64,000 nucleotides of DNA from NCBI RefSeq assembly GCF_000181515.1, contig NZ_ABCG01000004.1, positions 86,001 to 150,000 on the forward strand, in the 5' to 3' direction. Position numbers and translations under genes: made by a program. Source of the stretch: Erythrobacter sp. SD-21 (GTDB taxonomy: Bacteria; Pseudomonadota; Alphaproteobacteria; Sphingomonadales; Sphingomonadaceae). Positions within the stretch are counted from its first letter, which is position 1. Each line of letters starts with the position of its first letter. Below, in pieces: positions 55,249 through 63,678 of the stretch. The notes under the pieces are model-generated. The model saw only the letters and a program-made list of their open reading frames with translations, did not search any database and was not told the DNA's origin.

Positions 55249-55806
55249 TTAGGCGCCTTCGAGTTCGCGCTTCTCCACGTTTTCACCCAGCATTTCGATG
55301 AGCGCCTTGCTGAAGGCGGGAATGTCATCGGGGTTGCGGCTGGTGATGAGGTTGCCATCGACTACAGCTTCCTTGTCGACCACATTTGCGCCGGCGTTCT
55401 TTAGGTCGGTGCGGATGGAAGGCCATGCGGTGACCGTCTTGTCCTTGATCAGGTCGGCTTCGGCAAGCAGCCACGGTGCGTGACAGATCGCGGCGATCGG
55501 CTTGCCCGCCATGTTGAATTCGCGGACGATTGCAATCGCGCGCTCGTTCATGCGCAGGATGTCAGGGTTCATCTGGCCGCCAGGGAGGAGAAGCGCGTCG
55601 TAGCCCGAGCAATCGGATACTTCGTCAACCGTCTTGTCGACCTTGACGCTGTCGCCCCAGTCCTTCTGGTCCCAACCCTTGATCTCGCCCTTTTCGAGAC
55701 TCACGACCGTGGTCTCGAAACCGGCGTCCTCGAGGTTGGCTTTCGGCTTCATCAGCTCCGACTGTTCGAAGCCGTTGGTGGCGAGGATCATTACGCGCTT
55801 TGTCAT
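55249..55806 (-). CDS. DJ-1/PfpI family protein (type 1 glutamine amidotransferase-like)
   Basis: A 185-residue PfpI/DJ-1 protein. RVMILATNGFEQSELMKP supplies the conserved Glu, GYDALLLPGGQMNPDILRMN the loop, and AAICHAPWLLAEADLI the nucleophile elbow with its reactive cysteine followed by His; TAWPSIRTDLKNAGANVVD ends the domain. Members act as deglycases, chaperones or proteases in stress. The ATG at 55806 follows AAGGAAACCTCCC. Divergent to parC 99 bp away; a terminator follows. Confidence 0.93.
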   Translation of the reverse strand: MTKRVMILATNGFEQSELMKPKANLEDAGFETTVVSLEKGEIKGWDQKDWGDSVKVDKTVDEVSDCSGYDALLLPGGQMNPDILRMNERAIAIVREFNMAGKPIAAICHAPWLLAEADLIKDKTVTAWPSIRTDLKNAGANVVDKEAVVDGNLITSRNPDDIPAFSKALIEMLGENVEKRELEGA

Positions 55807-55905
55807 GGGAGGTTTCCTTTGATTTCGTGTTACCCGTGCAACGTGTGGGGATGACGCGCCGTTCCGTGCTGACAGGCGAGCCGTGCTTCTGGTAGGGCAG
55901 GCTCC

Positions 55906-58203
55906 ATGGCCACTACCGATCTCGATGATTCCGGCGCTGATCCCTTCGACGCGATCGTCGATGCGCCCTTCGATTCCGCGCTGTCGGAACGCTATCTCGT
56001 CTATGCGCTTTCGACGATCACGGCGCGCTCGCTCCCCGATTTGCGCGACGGGTTGAAGCCGGTTCACCGGCGCTTGCTGTGGACCATGCGCCAGTTGAAG
56101 CTCGATCCCGCCAGCGGATTCAAGAAGTCGGCCCGCGTGGTGGGCGAGGTGATCGGTAAGTACCACCCGCATGGCGACACCGCCGCCTATGACGCGATGG
56201 TCCGCCTCGCGCAGGATTTCGCGCTGCGCTATCCGCTGGTCGAGGGGCAGGGAAACTTCGGCAATATCGACGGCGATAACGCGGCCGCCTACCGTTATAC
56301 CGAGGCGCGGCTGACCAAGACGGCGATGCGCCTCATGGAAGGCCTCGACGCGGGCACAGTCGATTTCATCCCGACCTACAACAATGAGGAAGAAGAGCCG
56401 GAGATCATGCCGGGCCTCTTCCCCAACCTGCTCGCCAATGGCGCGAGCGGGATCGCGGTCGGCATGGCGACCAACATCCCCAGCCACAACGTCGCCGAGA
56501 TCGTCGACGCGACGCTGGAAGTAATCGACAACCCCCATGTCGAACACGCGCGCCTGATGGAAATCTTCAAGGGCCCGGATTTTGCCACCGGCGGGGTCGT
56601 TCCCGAAAGCACGGAGACCATCTCTCACGCCTACGAGACCGGGCGCGGGTCCTTCCGCGTGCGCGGTCGCTTCCATGCGGCCGAGGCAGAGAAGGAGGAG
56701 GACAAGCAGGCGGGCATCGAGCGGCTGGGCGGCGGTCAATGGCAGCTGGTCATTTCCGAAATCCCCTACCAAGTCGCCAAGGGCAAGCTGATCGAGCAGA
56801 TCGCCGCTGCGATTGCCGACAGGAAACTGCCGATCCTCGAAGACGTGCGCGACGAGAGCGACGAGCAGATCCGCATCGTGCTCGTGCCGCGCAGCCGCAA
56901 TGTCGACCCTGAGCTTCTGAAGGAAAGCATCTACAAGCTTACCGACATGGAAACCCGTTTCGGCCTCAACCTCAATGTGCTCGACCGGACGCGCACGCCG
57001 ATGGTGATGGGGCTGAAGGAACTGCTCGAAAACTGGATCGCCAGCCAGATCGACATCCTCCAGCGCCGCAGCCAGCACCGGCTCGACCAGATCGCGCGGC
57101 GGCTGGAACTGGTCGACGGCTATATCATCGCCTTCCTCAACCTCGACCGCGTGATCGAGATCATCCGCACCGAGGACGAGCCCAAGCCGGTGATGATGGA
57201 CGAGTTCAAGCTCACCGACCGGCAGGCCGAAGCCATCCTCAACATGCGCCTGCGGTCCTTGCGCAAGCTGGAGGAAATGCAGCTTCGGGGCGAAAAGGAC
57301 GAACTGCTGAAAGAGCAGGACGAGCTGGAAAAGCTGCTTGGCAGTCCTGCCCGCCAGCGCACGCGCCTGAAGCGCGACTTGGGCGCGCTGCGCAAGGAAT
57401 ATAGCGAAGACACGGCGCTGGGTGCCCGTCGCACCACCATCGAAGAGGCTGCCCCGGCGGTCGAATTCAGCATGGACGCGATGATCGAGAAGGAGCCGGT
57501 TACGGTCATCCTGTCGCAGAAGGGCTGGATCCGCGGCGCCAAGGGCCATCTGCCGCTCGACCAAGAATTCAAGTACAAGGAAGGCGATGCGCCGGCCTTC
57601 GTGTTGCACGCGCAGACGACCGACAAATTGCTGCTGATCGGCAACGATGGCCGCGTGTTTACGCTGGGGGCGGACAAGCTGCCCGGCGCGCGCGGCTTCG
57701 GCGAGCCAGTGCGCAACACGCTCGACATCGACGGGCAGGCGCAGTTCGTCTCGGTCGTGGTGCATTCGGAAGGGCAGGAAGTGCTGCTCGCCGCCAGCAA
57801 CGGCAAGGGCTTTGCCGTCGGTACCGACGCGATGCTGGCCGAAACCCGCAAGGGCCGGCAGGTAATGAATGTAAAGGGCAATGTGAAACTTGTCGTCGCT
57901 CGGCCTATCGCCAAGGCGCACGATCATGTCGCCGTTGTGGGCGATAACCGCAAGCTCGTCGTCTTCAACTTGGAAGAGCTGCCGCGCCTCGCCAAGGGGC
58001 AGGGCAACAAGCTGCAGAACTACCGCGATGGCGGCTTGTCCGATGCAACCACTTTCACGATGGAAGACGGCCTCAGCTGGACCATGGGCGGCAAGGAAGG
58101 TCGCACACGGACCGAGCCCGAGATGTGGCAATGGAAGGTCGCTCGTGGCGGAGCAGGCCGCCTGCCGCCGCAGGGCTTCCCGCGGGACAACAAGTTCGGA
58201 TAG
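55906..58203 (+). CDS. parC: DNA topoisomerase IV subunit A
   Basis: A 765-residue ParC. The breakage-reunion domain has LPDLRDGLKPVHRRLLW, GKYHPHGDTAAYDAMVRLAQ (quinolone region, Thr92 and Asp96 matching E. coli Ser80 and Glu84) and the catalytic tyrosine in AAYRYTEARL (Tyr131). The C-terminal beta-pinwheel has degenerate repeats (VILSQKGWIRGAKG, LLLIGNDGRVFTL, VLLAASNGKGFAV). The length and pinwheel fit ParC more than GyrA, which has a clear GyrA box. No parE is adjacent. Confidence 0.94.
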   Translation: MATTDLDDSGADPFDAIVDAPFDSALSERYLVYALSTITARSLPDLRDGLKPVHRRLLWTMRQLKLDPASGFKKSARVVGEVIGKYHPHGDTAAYDAMVRLAQDFALRYPLVEGQGNFGNIDGDNAAAYRYTEARLTKTAMRLMEGLDAGTVDFIPTYNNEEEEPEIMPGLFPNLLANGASGIAVGMATNIPSHNVAEIVDATLEVIDNPHVEHARLMEIFKGPDFATGGVVPESTETISHAYETGRGSFRVRGRFHAAEAEKEEDKQAGIERLGGGQWQLVISEIPYQVAKGKLIEQIAAAIADRKLPILEDVRDESDEQIRIVLVPRSRNVDPELLKESIYKLTDMETRFGLNLNVLDRTRTPMVMGLKELLENWIASQIDILQRRSQHRLDQIARRLELVDGYIIAFLNLDRVIEIIRTEDEPKPVMMDEFKLTDRQAEAILNMRLRSLRKLEEMQLRGEKDELLKEQDELEKLLGSPARQRTRLKRDLGALRKEYSEDTALGARRTTIEEAAPAVEFSMDAMIEKEPVTVILSQKGWIRGAKGHLPLDQEFKYKEGDAPAFVLHAQTTDKLLLIGNDGRVFTLGADKLPGARGFGEPVRNTLDIDGQAQFVSVVVHSEGQEVLLAASNGKGFAVGTDAMLAETRKGRQVMNVKGNVKLVVARPIAKAHDHVAVVGDNRKLVVFNLEELPRLAKGQGNKLQNYRDGGLSDATTFTMEDGLSWTMGGKEGRTRTEPEMWQWKVARGGAGRLPPQGFPRDNKFG

Positions 58204-58204
58204 G

Positions 58205-58239
58205 AAAAAGGGCCGGAGACGGTTTCCCATCTCCGGCCC
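58205..58239 (-). terminator. hairpin between parC and the small exported protein gene
   Basis: GGGCCGGAGA (58210-58219) pairs perfectly with TCTCCGGCCC (58230-58239). On the minus strand it is followed by TTTTT (58209-58205), so it terminates the convergent minus-strand gene; on the plus strand it would only weakly stop parC. Confidence 0.87.
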
Positions 58240-58285
58240 AGTGCGACCCTGGAATTTCGGTGGCTCCAGGGGAACCTGTCGGCAA

Positions 58286-58816
58286 TTACTGGCCAGCGCC
58301 GCCTTCGGCCGGTGCGCTCTGCGCCATGGCAGCGTCGATCTGCGCGATGGTGAGCAGGGCCATCAGGCCGTGGTCGGTCGCGGTGAAGTGTTCGCGCAGC
58401 AGGGTGACCTTGTTGGTTTCGTCACCGCCGCGAGCGATCACGACGTTGTCGCCGTCGATCTCGAGGATGGTGCCGAGCGGTGCGTGCTCTGCGTCCATCG
58501 GCGCAGCGCCGACCACGAGGGCGGCGTCGAGCTTGGCAGCGGCTTCAGCCAGCTGCGCGTCGATCATGCCATCGAGCTGGGCCTTGGTGACGGTAATCGT
58601 CGGGCCGGTTTCGCCCTGGCCGTACATATCAACGCCCAGCGGAACCTGGTGCTTGCCGGTGTCGAGAACGGCCTGGCCGTTTTCGACCGAAACGATGGTG
58701 CCGACGGCGTTGCCTTCAGGGCCGGTCACGGTGGCGCCGGCAACGACGGTATCGTTGGCGAGGGCCGGAGTGGCAGCAAGGGCAGCAGCGACGATGGCCA
58801 GCTTTGCGAATTTCAT
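58286..58816 (-). CDS. exported protein of unknown function
   Basis: A 176-residue protein with a clear signal peptide (LAIVAAALAATPALANDT). The mature part has two similar beta-rich stretches, VTGPEGNAVGTIVSVENGQAV near the start and PLGTILEIDGDNVVIARGG in the middle, that look like PRC-barrel-type or SH3-like repeats, then an Ala-rich C-terminus. Predicted periplasmic. ATG 58816 is chosen over 58828 from signal-peptide shape. Its terminator is shared with parC. Confidence 0.8.
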   Translation of the reverse strand: MKFAKLAIVAAALAATPALANDTVVAGATVTGPEGNAVGTIVSVENGQAVLDTGKHQVPLGVDMYGQGETGPTITVTKAQLDGMIDAQLAEAAAKLDAALVVGAAPMDAEHAPLGTILEIDGDNVVIARGGDETNKVTLLREHFTATDHGLMALLTIAQIDAAMAQSAPAEGGAGQ

Positions 58817-59049
58817 GTGTATCTCCAAGACTTGTTCAACCTGATCGCCCCCGTCGCGCGAAACGCGCTGAGAGCGAAAATATTCGAATGAGAGCGGTAA
58901 CGAGAGTGGAATGCCCCGACAGTGACCGCTTGCCCCCTTCCCGAGGAGCGGCCCGCTCTATGGCAAGCGAGAGCCCATGTGGCAACCGCTGCACTCCCCC
59001 TTATGCTGCACTGCAGCTTAAGCGAATATGAAGAGGAAAAAAGGCGGCG
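58817..59049. other. intergenic stretch with no gene recognised
   Basis: This stretch holds the promoter region for the exported protein gene. Short open frames on the plus strand have no ribosome site or coding signature. With the doubtful gene beyond it, 58817-59419 is the longest weakly explained interval in the window. Confidence 0.5.
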
Positions 59050-59364
59050 TTAAGCTCTGGCGGATAGGGCGGCTTTTGCTAACACGGCCGCAGGGCCTAT
59101 CGACGGCCCGCCGGAGGGCATCGAGGGACGCATGGACGCTACATCGCAGCAGAGCGCGCGGGCGCTGGAACCCTGGCGCTTGTATCGGCGGTTGGTCTTC
59201 TGCCTTCGCGCCAAACTCTCGGCATCGGCGACGAGGCGGTCGAGCGCGTTGCCCTCGCTACGGGTGCGCAGGCCGGCACGCCGCTGCGGTGCGGCGCCGG
59301 CGATAGTCTTCTTGCCGAAGACCTTGCCGCCGAAAATCCCGCGATCAAAATTCGAAAAACCCAT
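59050..59364 (-). CDS. small hypothetical protein with strong ribosome-binding site
   Basis: A 104-residue open frame. It begins MGFSNFDRGIFGGKVFGKK and continues with RSEGNALDRLVADAESLARRQKTNRRYKRQG. An AGGAGGG sequence lies about eight bases before its ATG, which supports real translation; the first 75 codons also look coding. The last 30 residues are low-complexity (PSMPSGGPSIGPAAV) and may reflect a frameshift. No family was recognised. Confidence 0.42.
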   Translation of the reverse strand: MGFSNFDRGIFGGKVFGKKTIAGAAPQRRAGLRTRSEGNALDRLVADAESLARRQKTNRRYKRQGSSARALCCDVASMRPSMPSGGPSIGPAAVLAKAALSARA

Positions 59365-59419
59365 GTTGCGACCCTCCTGCCTTGGAAGGTTATTTATCTA
59401 GCGCGGGTTTTAAAGCGGT

Positions 59420-60595
59420 TTATGAGGCGGCCAGTTCGTGTTCGAGCAGTTCGAGGACGCGAGATCGGTCGGGGAAACCTTCCTCGACCCAGCGTGCTTC
59501 GACAGCGCGCAGCGTGCGGGCGACTTCGGGGCCTGCGCCCACGCCCCGCGCGACGATCTCGCCGCCCTTCAAGGGCAGCTGCGGGACTTCCCAATCGCGG
59601 AGCGCCGCAACGCTTTCGCCCTTCAGCAACAGCCGGTCGCGCGCGCCTTCGACGCCTTCGAAATAGGCCAGCGCGCGCGGGGCAGCGGCGTCTTCCTCGC
59701 GGCGTTCGGCGGCGCAGACCAGTCGGGCACGCTGCTGGCGCGAGAGGCGCAGGCGTGCAGCGACGCTTTCAGCCACGCTCTTGATCGGCGGGAGCAGGGC
59801 GGCAAGGCGGCGGACGGCGTCGCCATCCACGCCTTCGCGCGCCTCGGCCTCGACCAGCTGCGCAAGGCATTGCGTCTCGCGGTCGCGCGCTTCGGGCAGG
59901 ATGACTTCGAGGACGCCGAGTTCCTTCATCAGACCGATCGTGGGCGAGGGCGCGGGCAGGGCGAGGATGGCGAGCAGCTCCATCGCCACCCGCTCGCGGC
60001 TGAGGCCCTTCAAGGTGTGCGCCAGATCGCGGCAGGCGTTCACCGCCTCCTCGTCCAGCGCATCGCCAAAGCGCGCCTGGAAACGGAAGTAGCGCAGGAT
60101 GCGAAGATGATCCTCGCGGATGCGTTCTTCGGCCTCGCCGATGAAGCGGACATGGCCGCGTTCGAGGTCGGCAACGCCACCGAAGAAGTCTTCGATCTCG
60201 AGGCTTCCGGGATGGGCGTAGAGCGCGTTGATGGTGAAATCGCGGCGCGAGGCGTCGTCTTTCCACTCCTGCGCAAAGGCCACGGTGGCGCGGCGGCCAT
60301 CGCTCGATACATCGCGGCGCAGGGTGGTGATCTCGACCGGGCCTTCGGGCAGGATCGCGGTCACCGTGCCGTGGTCGATACCGGTGGGCACGGTGCGAAT
60401 GCCCGCCTCTCGGCAACGGTCGATCACTTCGTGCGGCAGAAGCGGTGTCGCCAAATCGACATCGTGGATCGCCTTGCCCAACAGCGTGTCGCGCACCGCG
60501 CCGCCGACATAGCGCGCGTTGTCGGCGCCAAGCGCGGCGATCAACTGCGCGAGGTCCTCTCGCTTGGTCCAGTCGGCATTCGGTAACGTGGCCAC
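59420..60595 (-). CDS. cca: CCA tRNA nucleotidyltransferase / poly(A) polymerase family
   Basis: A 391-residue class II nucleotidyltransferase. ARYVGGAVRDTLLGKAIHDVDLATPL contains the GG and DxD catalytic motifs; FAQEWKDDASRRDFTINALYA (RRDFTINAL) and FIGEAEERIREDHLRILRYFRF (ERxxxDxxRxLRxxRF) select CCA addition. The C-terminal helical part has no HD domain that I can see. It repairs tRNA 3' ends; since both tRNAs here encode CCA it would act as a repair enzyme. REP-like repeats precede it. Confidence 0.94.
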   Translation of the reverse strand: MATLPNADWTKREDLAQLIAALGADNARYVGGAVRDTLLGKAIHDVDLATPLLPHEVIDRCREAGIRTVPTGIDHGTVTAILPEGPVEITTLRRDVSSDGRRATVAFAQEWKDDASRRDFTINALYAHPGSLEIEDFFGGVADLERGHVRFIGEAEERIREDHLRILRYFRFQARFGDALDEEAVNACRDLAHTLKGLSRERVAMELLAILALPAPSPTIGLMKELGVLEVILPEARDRETQCLAQLVEAEAREGVDGDAVRRLAALLPPIKSVAESVAARLRLSRQQRARLVCAAERREEDAAAPRALAYFEGVEGARDRLLLKGESVAALRDWEVPQLPLKGGEIVARGVGAGPEVARTLRAVEARWVEEGFPDRSRVLELLEHELAAS

Positions 60596-60600
60596 TCTAA

Positions 60601-60697
60601 ATTCCGTTCGCCCTGAGCTTGTCGAAGGGCCGTACTTACTTTCGGACGCAGCGCTAGAAGAAAAAGCGGGGCTTCGACAAGCTCAGCCCGAACGGAT
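60601..60697. repeat. REP-like inverted repeat pair
   Basis: ATTCCGTTCGCCCTGAGCTT (from 60601) running on to 60630 is mirrored at 60668-60697 as GCTTCGACAAGCTCAGCCCG with AACGGAT. Each arm is about 28-30 bases and nearly perfectly complementary; 37 bases separate them. The core CCTGAGCTTGTCGAAG is a common dispersed motif in sphingomonads and other proteobacteria. Confidence 0.9.
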
Positions 60698-60704
60698 TTC
60701 TGAT

Positions 60705-61304
60705 CTAGCGCTCATCGAACCACGCCAGACGGCGCGAAAGATTGATGCAGATCGCGGCGGTCACGCCCCAGATGCGGTAGCCTTCGTGGTCCATCTCGTA
60801 ATAGCGGCGCATGGCGCCCTTCCAGAAGACCTCGTTCTCGCTCCAGCGCTGGCGGTCAAGGAGATGGTCGAGCGGCGCCTCGAACCAGCTTTCGACCTCG
60901 CGCGGGTCGGGGCGGATGGGAAGGTCGGCAGGCACGGTGGCGAGGACCGGCGTGATGTCGAAGCCGGTGCCGGTCTGGTAGCGATCGGTCGTCCCGATGA
61001 CGCGCACCGCCTCGCGGGTGATGCCCAGTTCCTCCCATGCCTCGCGCAGGGCCGCCTCAACCGCATCCTCGCCCGCATCGATCTTGCCGCCCGGAAAGGC
61101 GACCTGCCCCGGGTGGTCGCGCATGGTGCGCGGGCGCTGGGTCAGGAGGACCGTGGGGTTTTCGGCCTCGGTCACCGCGATAAGGACGGCGGCATCGGCG
61201 GTGCGGTCGAGATCGGCGAAGCGCGCGTCGGACAAGAGGCCATCGACCTCTCTTGCGTGGCCCTGCTCGAACAGCTGCGTCAGGCGGTCGAAGAGCGCGC
61301 TCAT
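60705..61304 (-). CDS. NUDIX hydrolase (CoA pyrophosphatase-like)
   Basis: A 199-residue NUDIX hydrolase. VAFPGGKIDAGEDAVEAAL with REAWEELGI is the Nudix box (GxxxxxExxxxxxxREUxEExG), and the preceding RPRTMRDHPGQVAFPGG is the typical LLTxR-HxGQxxFPGG motif of CoA pyrophosphatases (NudL/YeaB). It would hydrolyse CoA to phosphopantetheine and 3',5'-ADP. Its start overlaps the DUF1285 stop by four bases. Confidence 0.92.
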   Translation of the reverse strand: MSALFDRLTQLFEQGHAREVDGLLSDARFADLDRTADAAVLIAVTEAENPTVLLTQRPRTMRDHPGQVAFPGGKIDAGEDAVEAALREAWEELGITREAVRVIGTTDRYQTGTGFDITPVLATVPADLPIRPDPREVESWFEAPLDHLLDRQRWSENEVFWKGAMRRYYEMDHEGYRIWGVTAAICINLSRRLAWFDER

Positions 61305-61849
61305 CCGGGGAGGAGGGAGAAAGTCTCGCCGCCGCTGGTGACCGTCCAGTCATCCCCTTGGGCCAAAGCGATGCGGGCGAGCTGTTCGTAGGTGGACCGG
61401 TTCAGCCGAGCCTCGCAGCCGCGCCGGACGTGGAGATAGAGCGCCGGCTGGTCGGGATCGCCCGCCGCGCGGATCGGGTTGTCGTGGCCTGCGACCACAA
61501 GTTCGTCGGTGTTGAGGCGGAAGGCGAGATCGCCGTCCACGCGGCTTACATCGGTGGCGATGAAGCAGGCGTCCTCCACCTCGATGGAGAGCTTCTGGTA
61601 CGGCACGACCAGCCAGTAGCTGCCGTCTTCCTCGCGGTTGAGAAGACCGGAAAAGGCGCGCGCCATCGCCGGGCGGGTGATCGCGCTGCCGTCATGAAGC
61701 CACGTCCCGTCCGCGCGGATGACCATGTGACTGTCGTCGACATTCTCGGGCGACCATTGCTCGACCGGGGGTAGGCGACGTTCGGCCACGGCCTCGGCGA
61801 TGTCGGCAATGCTCATTCCGGCGAGTTCGGGAGGCGGGGTGTAAACCAT
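61301..61849 (-). CDS. DUF1285 protein
   Basis: A 182-residue protein. Conserved DUF1285 features are RADGTWLHDGSAITRPAMARAFSGLL, YWLVVPYQKLSIEVEDACFI, LNTDELVVAGHDNPIRAAG and YLHVRRGCEARLNRSTYEQL. Function unknown. A later in-frame Met (61816) is possible. It is immediately upstream of the NUDIX gene, and DUF1285-NUDIX-cca is a recurrent neighbourhood in related bacteria. Confidence 0.92.
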   Translation of the reverse strand: MVYTPPPELAGMSIADIAEAVAERRLPPVEQWSPENVDDSHMVIRADGTWLHDGSAITRPAMARAFSGLLNREEDGSYWLVVPYQKLSIEVEDACFIATDVSRVDGDLAFRLNTDELVVAGHDNPIRAAGDPDQPALYLHVRRGCEARLNRSTYEQLARIALAQGDDWTVTSGGETFSLLPG

Positions 61850-61922
61850 GGTTGGAACAATGGATGGCGCGGGTCTTGGTGCCGCGCAAGGCCTCCGACT
61901 GCCAATGGGTCGGACGAACGTA

Positions 61923-62465
61923 TTAGCGCGCCGCTTCGCTCGTCTCGTCGGTCCAGGGGCCGAGCATACCCTCGGGCGGGAGGATCGACGGATTGCCGGT
62001 ACGTAGCAGCAGGCGCTCGCGTTCGAAGGGGCCGGGGCAATGCCAGGCGCCGGTGTGCTCCGCCGTAAAGCCCCATTGCCCGTAATAGTCGGGATCTCCG
62101 ATCAGCACCTGCGGAAAGGGCGGTGCGCCGTCGTCGAAACCGGCATCGATCGCGCCGAGGCTGGCGGCCATCAGCGCCTTGCCGAAGCCTTCGCCCTGCC
62201 GTCCGGGCATGACCGCTACCGGGCCGACCATGATCAGCGGATGCGGGCGGCCCTTGGGATCGGTCAGCGCGACTGGCCAGAGCTGGATAGAACCGACAAG
62301 GTACTCCTCCTGGTCCAGCGTGGCGAAGCTGAGCGCGGGCAGGGGATCGAGCCCTTCGCGGATGCGATAGGCGGTGCGCGCGTGGCGCTGTTCGCCGAAG
62401 GCAGCGTCGAGCAATTGCTCGACCAGCGCGGGATCGATCGCGGAAAGGGGGACGAGTGTCGCCAT
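61923..62465 (-). CDS. GNAT family N-acetyltransferase
   Basis: A 180-residue acetyltransferase. VGPVAVMPGRQGEGFGKALMAASL is the acetyl-CoA pyrophosphate-binding motif A (V-x-P-x-x-Q-x-x-G-x-G). The C-terminal YYGQWGFTAEHTGAWHCPGP is the YjdJ-like end seen in similar predicted acyltransferases. Substrate unknown. 73 bp lie between it and the DUF1285 start. Confidence 0.88.
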   Translation of the reverse strand: MATLVPLSAIDPALVEQLLDAAFGEQRHARTAYRIREGLDPLPALSFATLDQEEYLVGSIQLWPVALTDPKGRPHPLIMVGPVAVMPGRQGEGFGKALMAASLGAIDAGFDDGAPPFPQVLIGDPDYYGQWGFTAEHTGAWHCPGPFERERLLLRTGNPSILPPEGMLGPWTDETSEAAR

Positions 62466-62514
62466 GGGCCGCGCCGATTAGGGGCGCGCGCCCATGCTGT
62501 CGATCAATTTCGCC

Positions 62515-63678
62515 TTATTGCGGGCGAAGCTGGAGCAGGCGGCCGCCGTCCCCGTCTTCGAGCACCCACAAGGCGCCATCAGGACCTTCGATGACCGAAC
62601 GGATGCGCTCGCCCATGTCGTAGCGTTCGACCTCGCGCGCCGTTTCCCCGTCGAAGCTGACACGGATCAGCGCCTGGGTCTTGAGGCCGGAGATCATCGC
62701 ATCGCCCTTCCAGGCGGAGAACAGATCGCCATCGAGAATGGTCATATTGCCGGGCGCGATGACCGGGGTCCAACTGATAACGGGGCTGGTGAAGCCATCG
62801 TCGGGCGAATGGTCGGGAATGTCGCTGCCGTCGTAGTTGATGCCGTTCGAGCGCACCGGCCAGCCGTAGTTCGCGCCGGGCTGGACGAGGTTAAGCTCGT
62901 CTCCGCCCTGGGGTCCGTGCTCGACCTCCCACAAGCGTCCCTGCGCGTCGAAATCCATGCCGAGGATGTTGCGGTGGCCATAGGACCAGATCTCCGCTCC
63001 CACCGGATTGCCTGCGGCGGGCGTTCCGTCGAGATTGAGGCGCACGATGCTGCCGAGAGTGTTGGAGGTGTCCTGCGCGGGTTCCTTCTTCTGGCGGTCG
63101 CCGCTGGCGACGAACATGTAGCGCTCGTCGGGGCTGAAAAGGATGCGATGCGAATAATGGCCTCGGCCGGTTACCTTGGGCTCCTGGCGCCAGATCACCT
63201 GGAAGCCGTCGACGCGGCAGGCATCCGCCTGTTCGCAGACCAAGGTGCCACGCCCCACCGCCGCACCGCGCGTGGTCTCGGAGCCGGCTTCGGCAAAGCT
63301 CAGGTAGATCGCCCGCCGATCGACCGTGGAGGCGCTTTCCGATGGGAGGAAAGCCACGTCGCCAAGGCCGCCCTGTCCGCCGTAATCGACCGTAGGCAGT
63401 CCACTGACGGTGATGAGCTGCTGTGTGCCCGTGTCTACGATCTTCGCCGTGCCTGGCTTTTCCGTGATGAAGATGAGGTTGGTGCCCGGAATGAAAGCCG
63501 AAGCCCAGGGTTCGTCGAACGCCCCGTGCTCGGTAATCGCGAAGCCGGTAAAGCCCGTGCCCGGGGTTGGCGTTGGGGTGGAGACAGCCTCGCCTCCACC
63601 CGTGGATGAAGAGCCGCCGCAGCTTGAAGCCATGAGCAGCGGCGATAGGATGGCGGCAAGGACGGTAACGCGCTTCAT
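62515..63678 (-). CDS. PQQ-type sugar dehydrogenase (Asd/YliI-like) lipoprotein
   Basis: A 387-residue exported propeller. [20 protein letters not shown] gives a signal with a lipobox-like Cys20. The propeller includes [72 protein letters not shown] and [15 protein letters not shown], the PQQ/calcium motifs of aldose sugar dehydrogenases. It would oxidise aldoses in the periplasm with PQQ. Its ATG overlaps the divergent rnhB ATG in a CATG. Confidence 0.9.
   Translation of the reverse strand: MKRVTVLAAILSPLLMASSCGGSSSTGGGEAVSTPTPTPGTGFTGFAITEHGAFDEPWASAFIPGTNLIFITEKPGTAKIVDTGTQQLITVSGLPTVDYGGQGGLGDVAFLPSESASTVDRRAIYLSFAEAGSETTRGAAVGRGTLVCEQADACRVDGFQVIWRQEPKVTGRGHYSHRILFSPDERYMFVASGDRQKKEPAQDTSNTLGSIVRLNLDGTPAAGNPVGAEIWSYGHRNILGMDFDAQGRLWEVEHGPQGGDELNLVQPGANYGWPVRSNGINYDGSDIPDHSPDDGFTSPVISWTPVIAPGNMTILDGDLFSAWKGDAMISGLKTQALIRVSFDGETAREVERYDMGERIRSVIEGPDGALWVLEDGDGGRLLQLRPQ

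Noticed and set aside
55906..58203. GyrA instead of ParC
   Set aside because: There is no obvious GyrA box and the C-terminal propeller is degenerate and short, which fits ParC.
55807..58230. A minus-strand frame running across parC into the DJ-1 gene
   Set aside because: Only its last 185 codons are real (DJ-1/PfpI); the rest is the antisense of parC.
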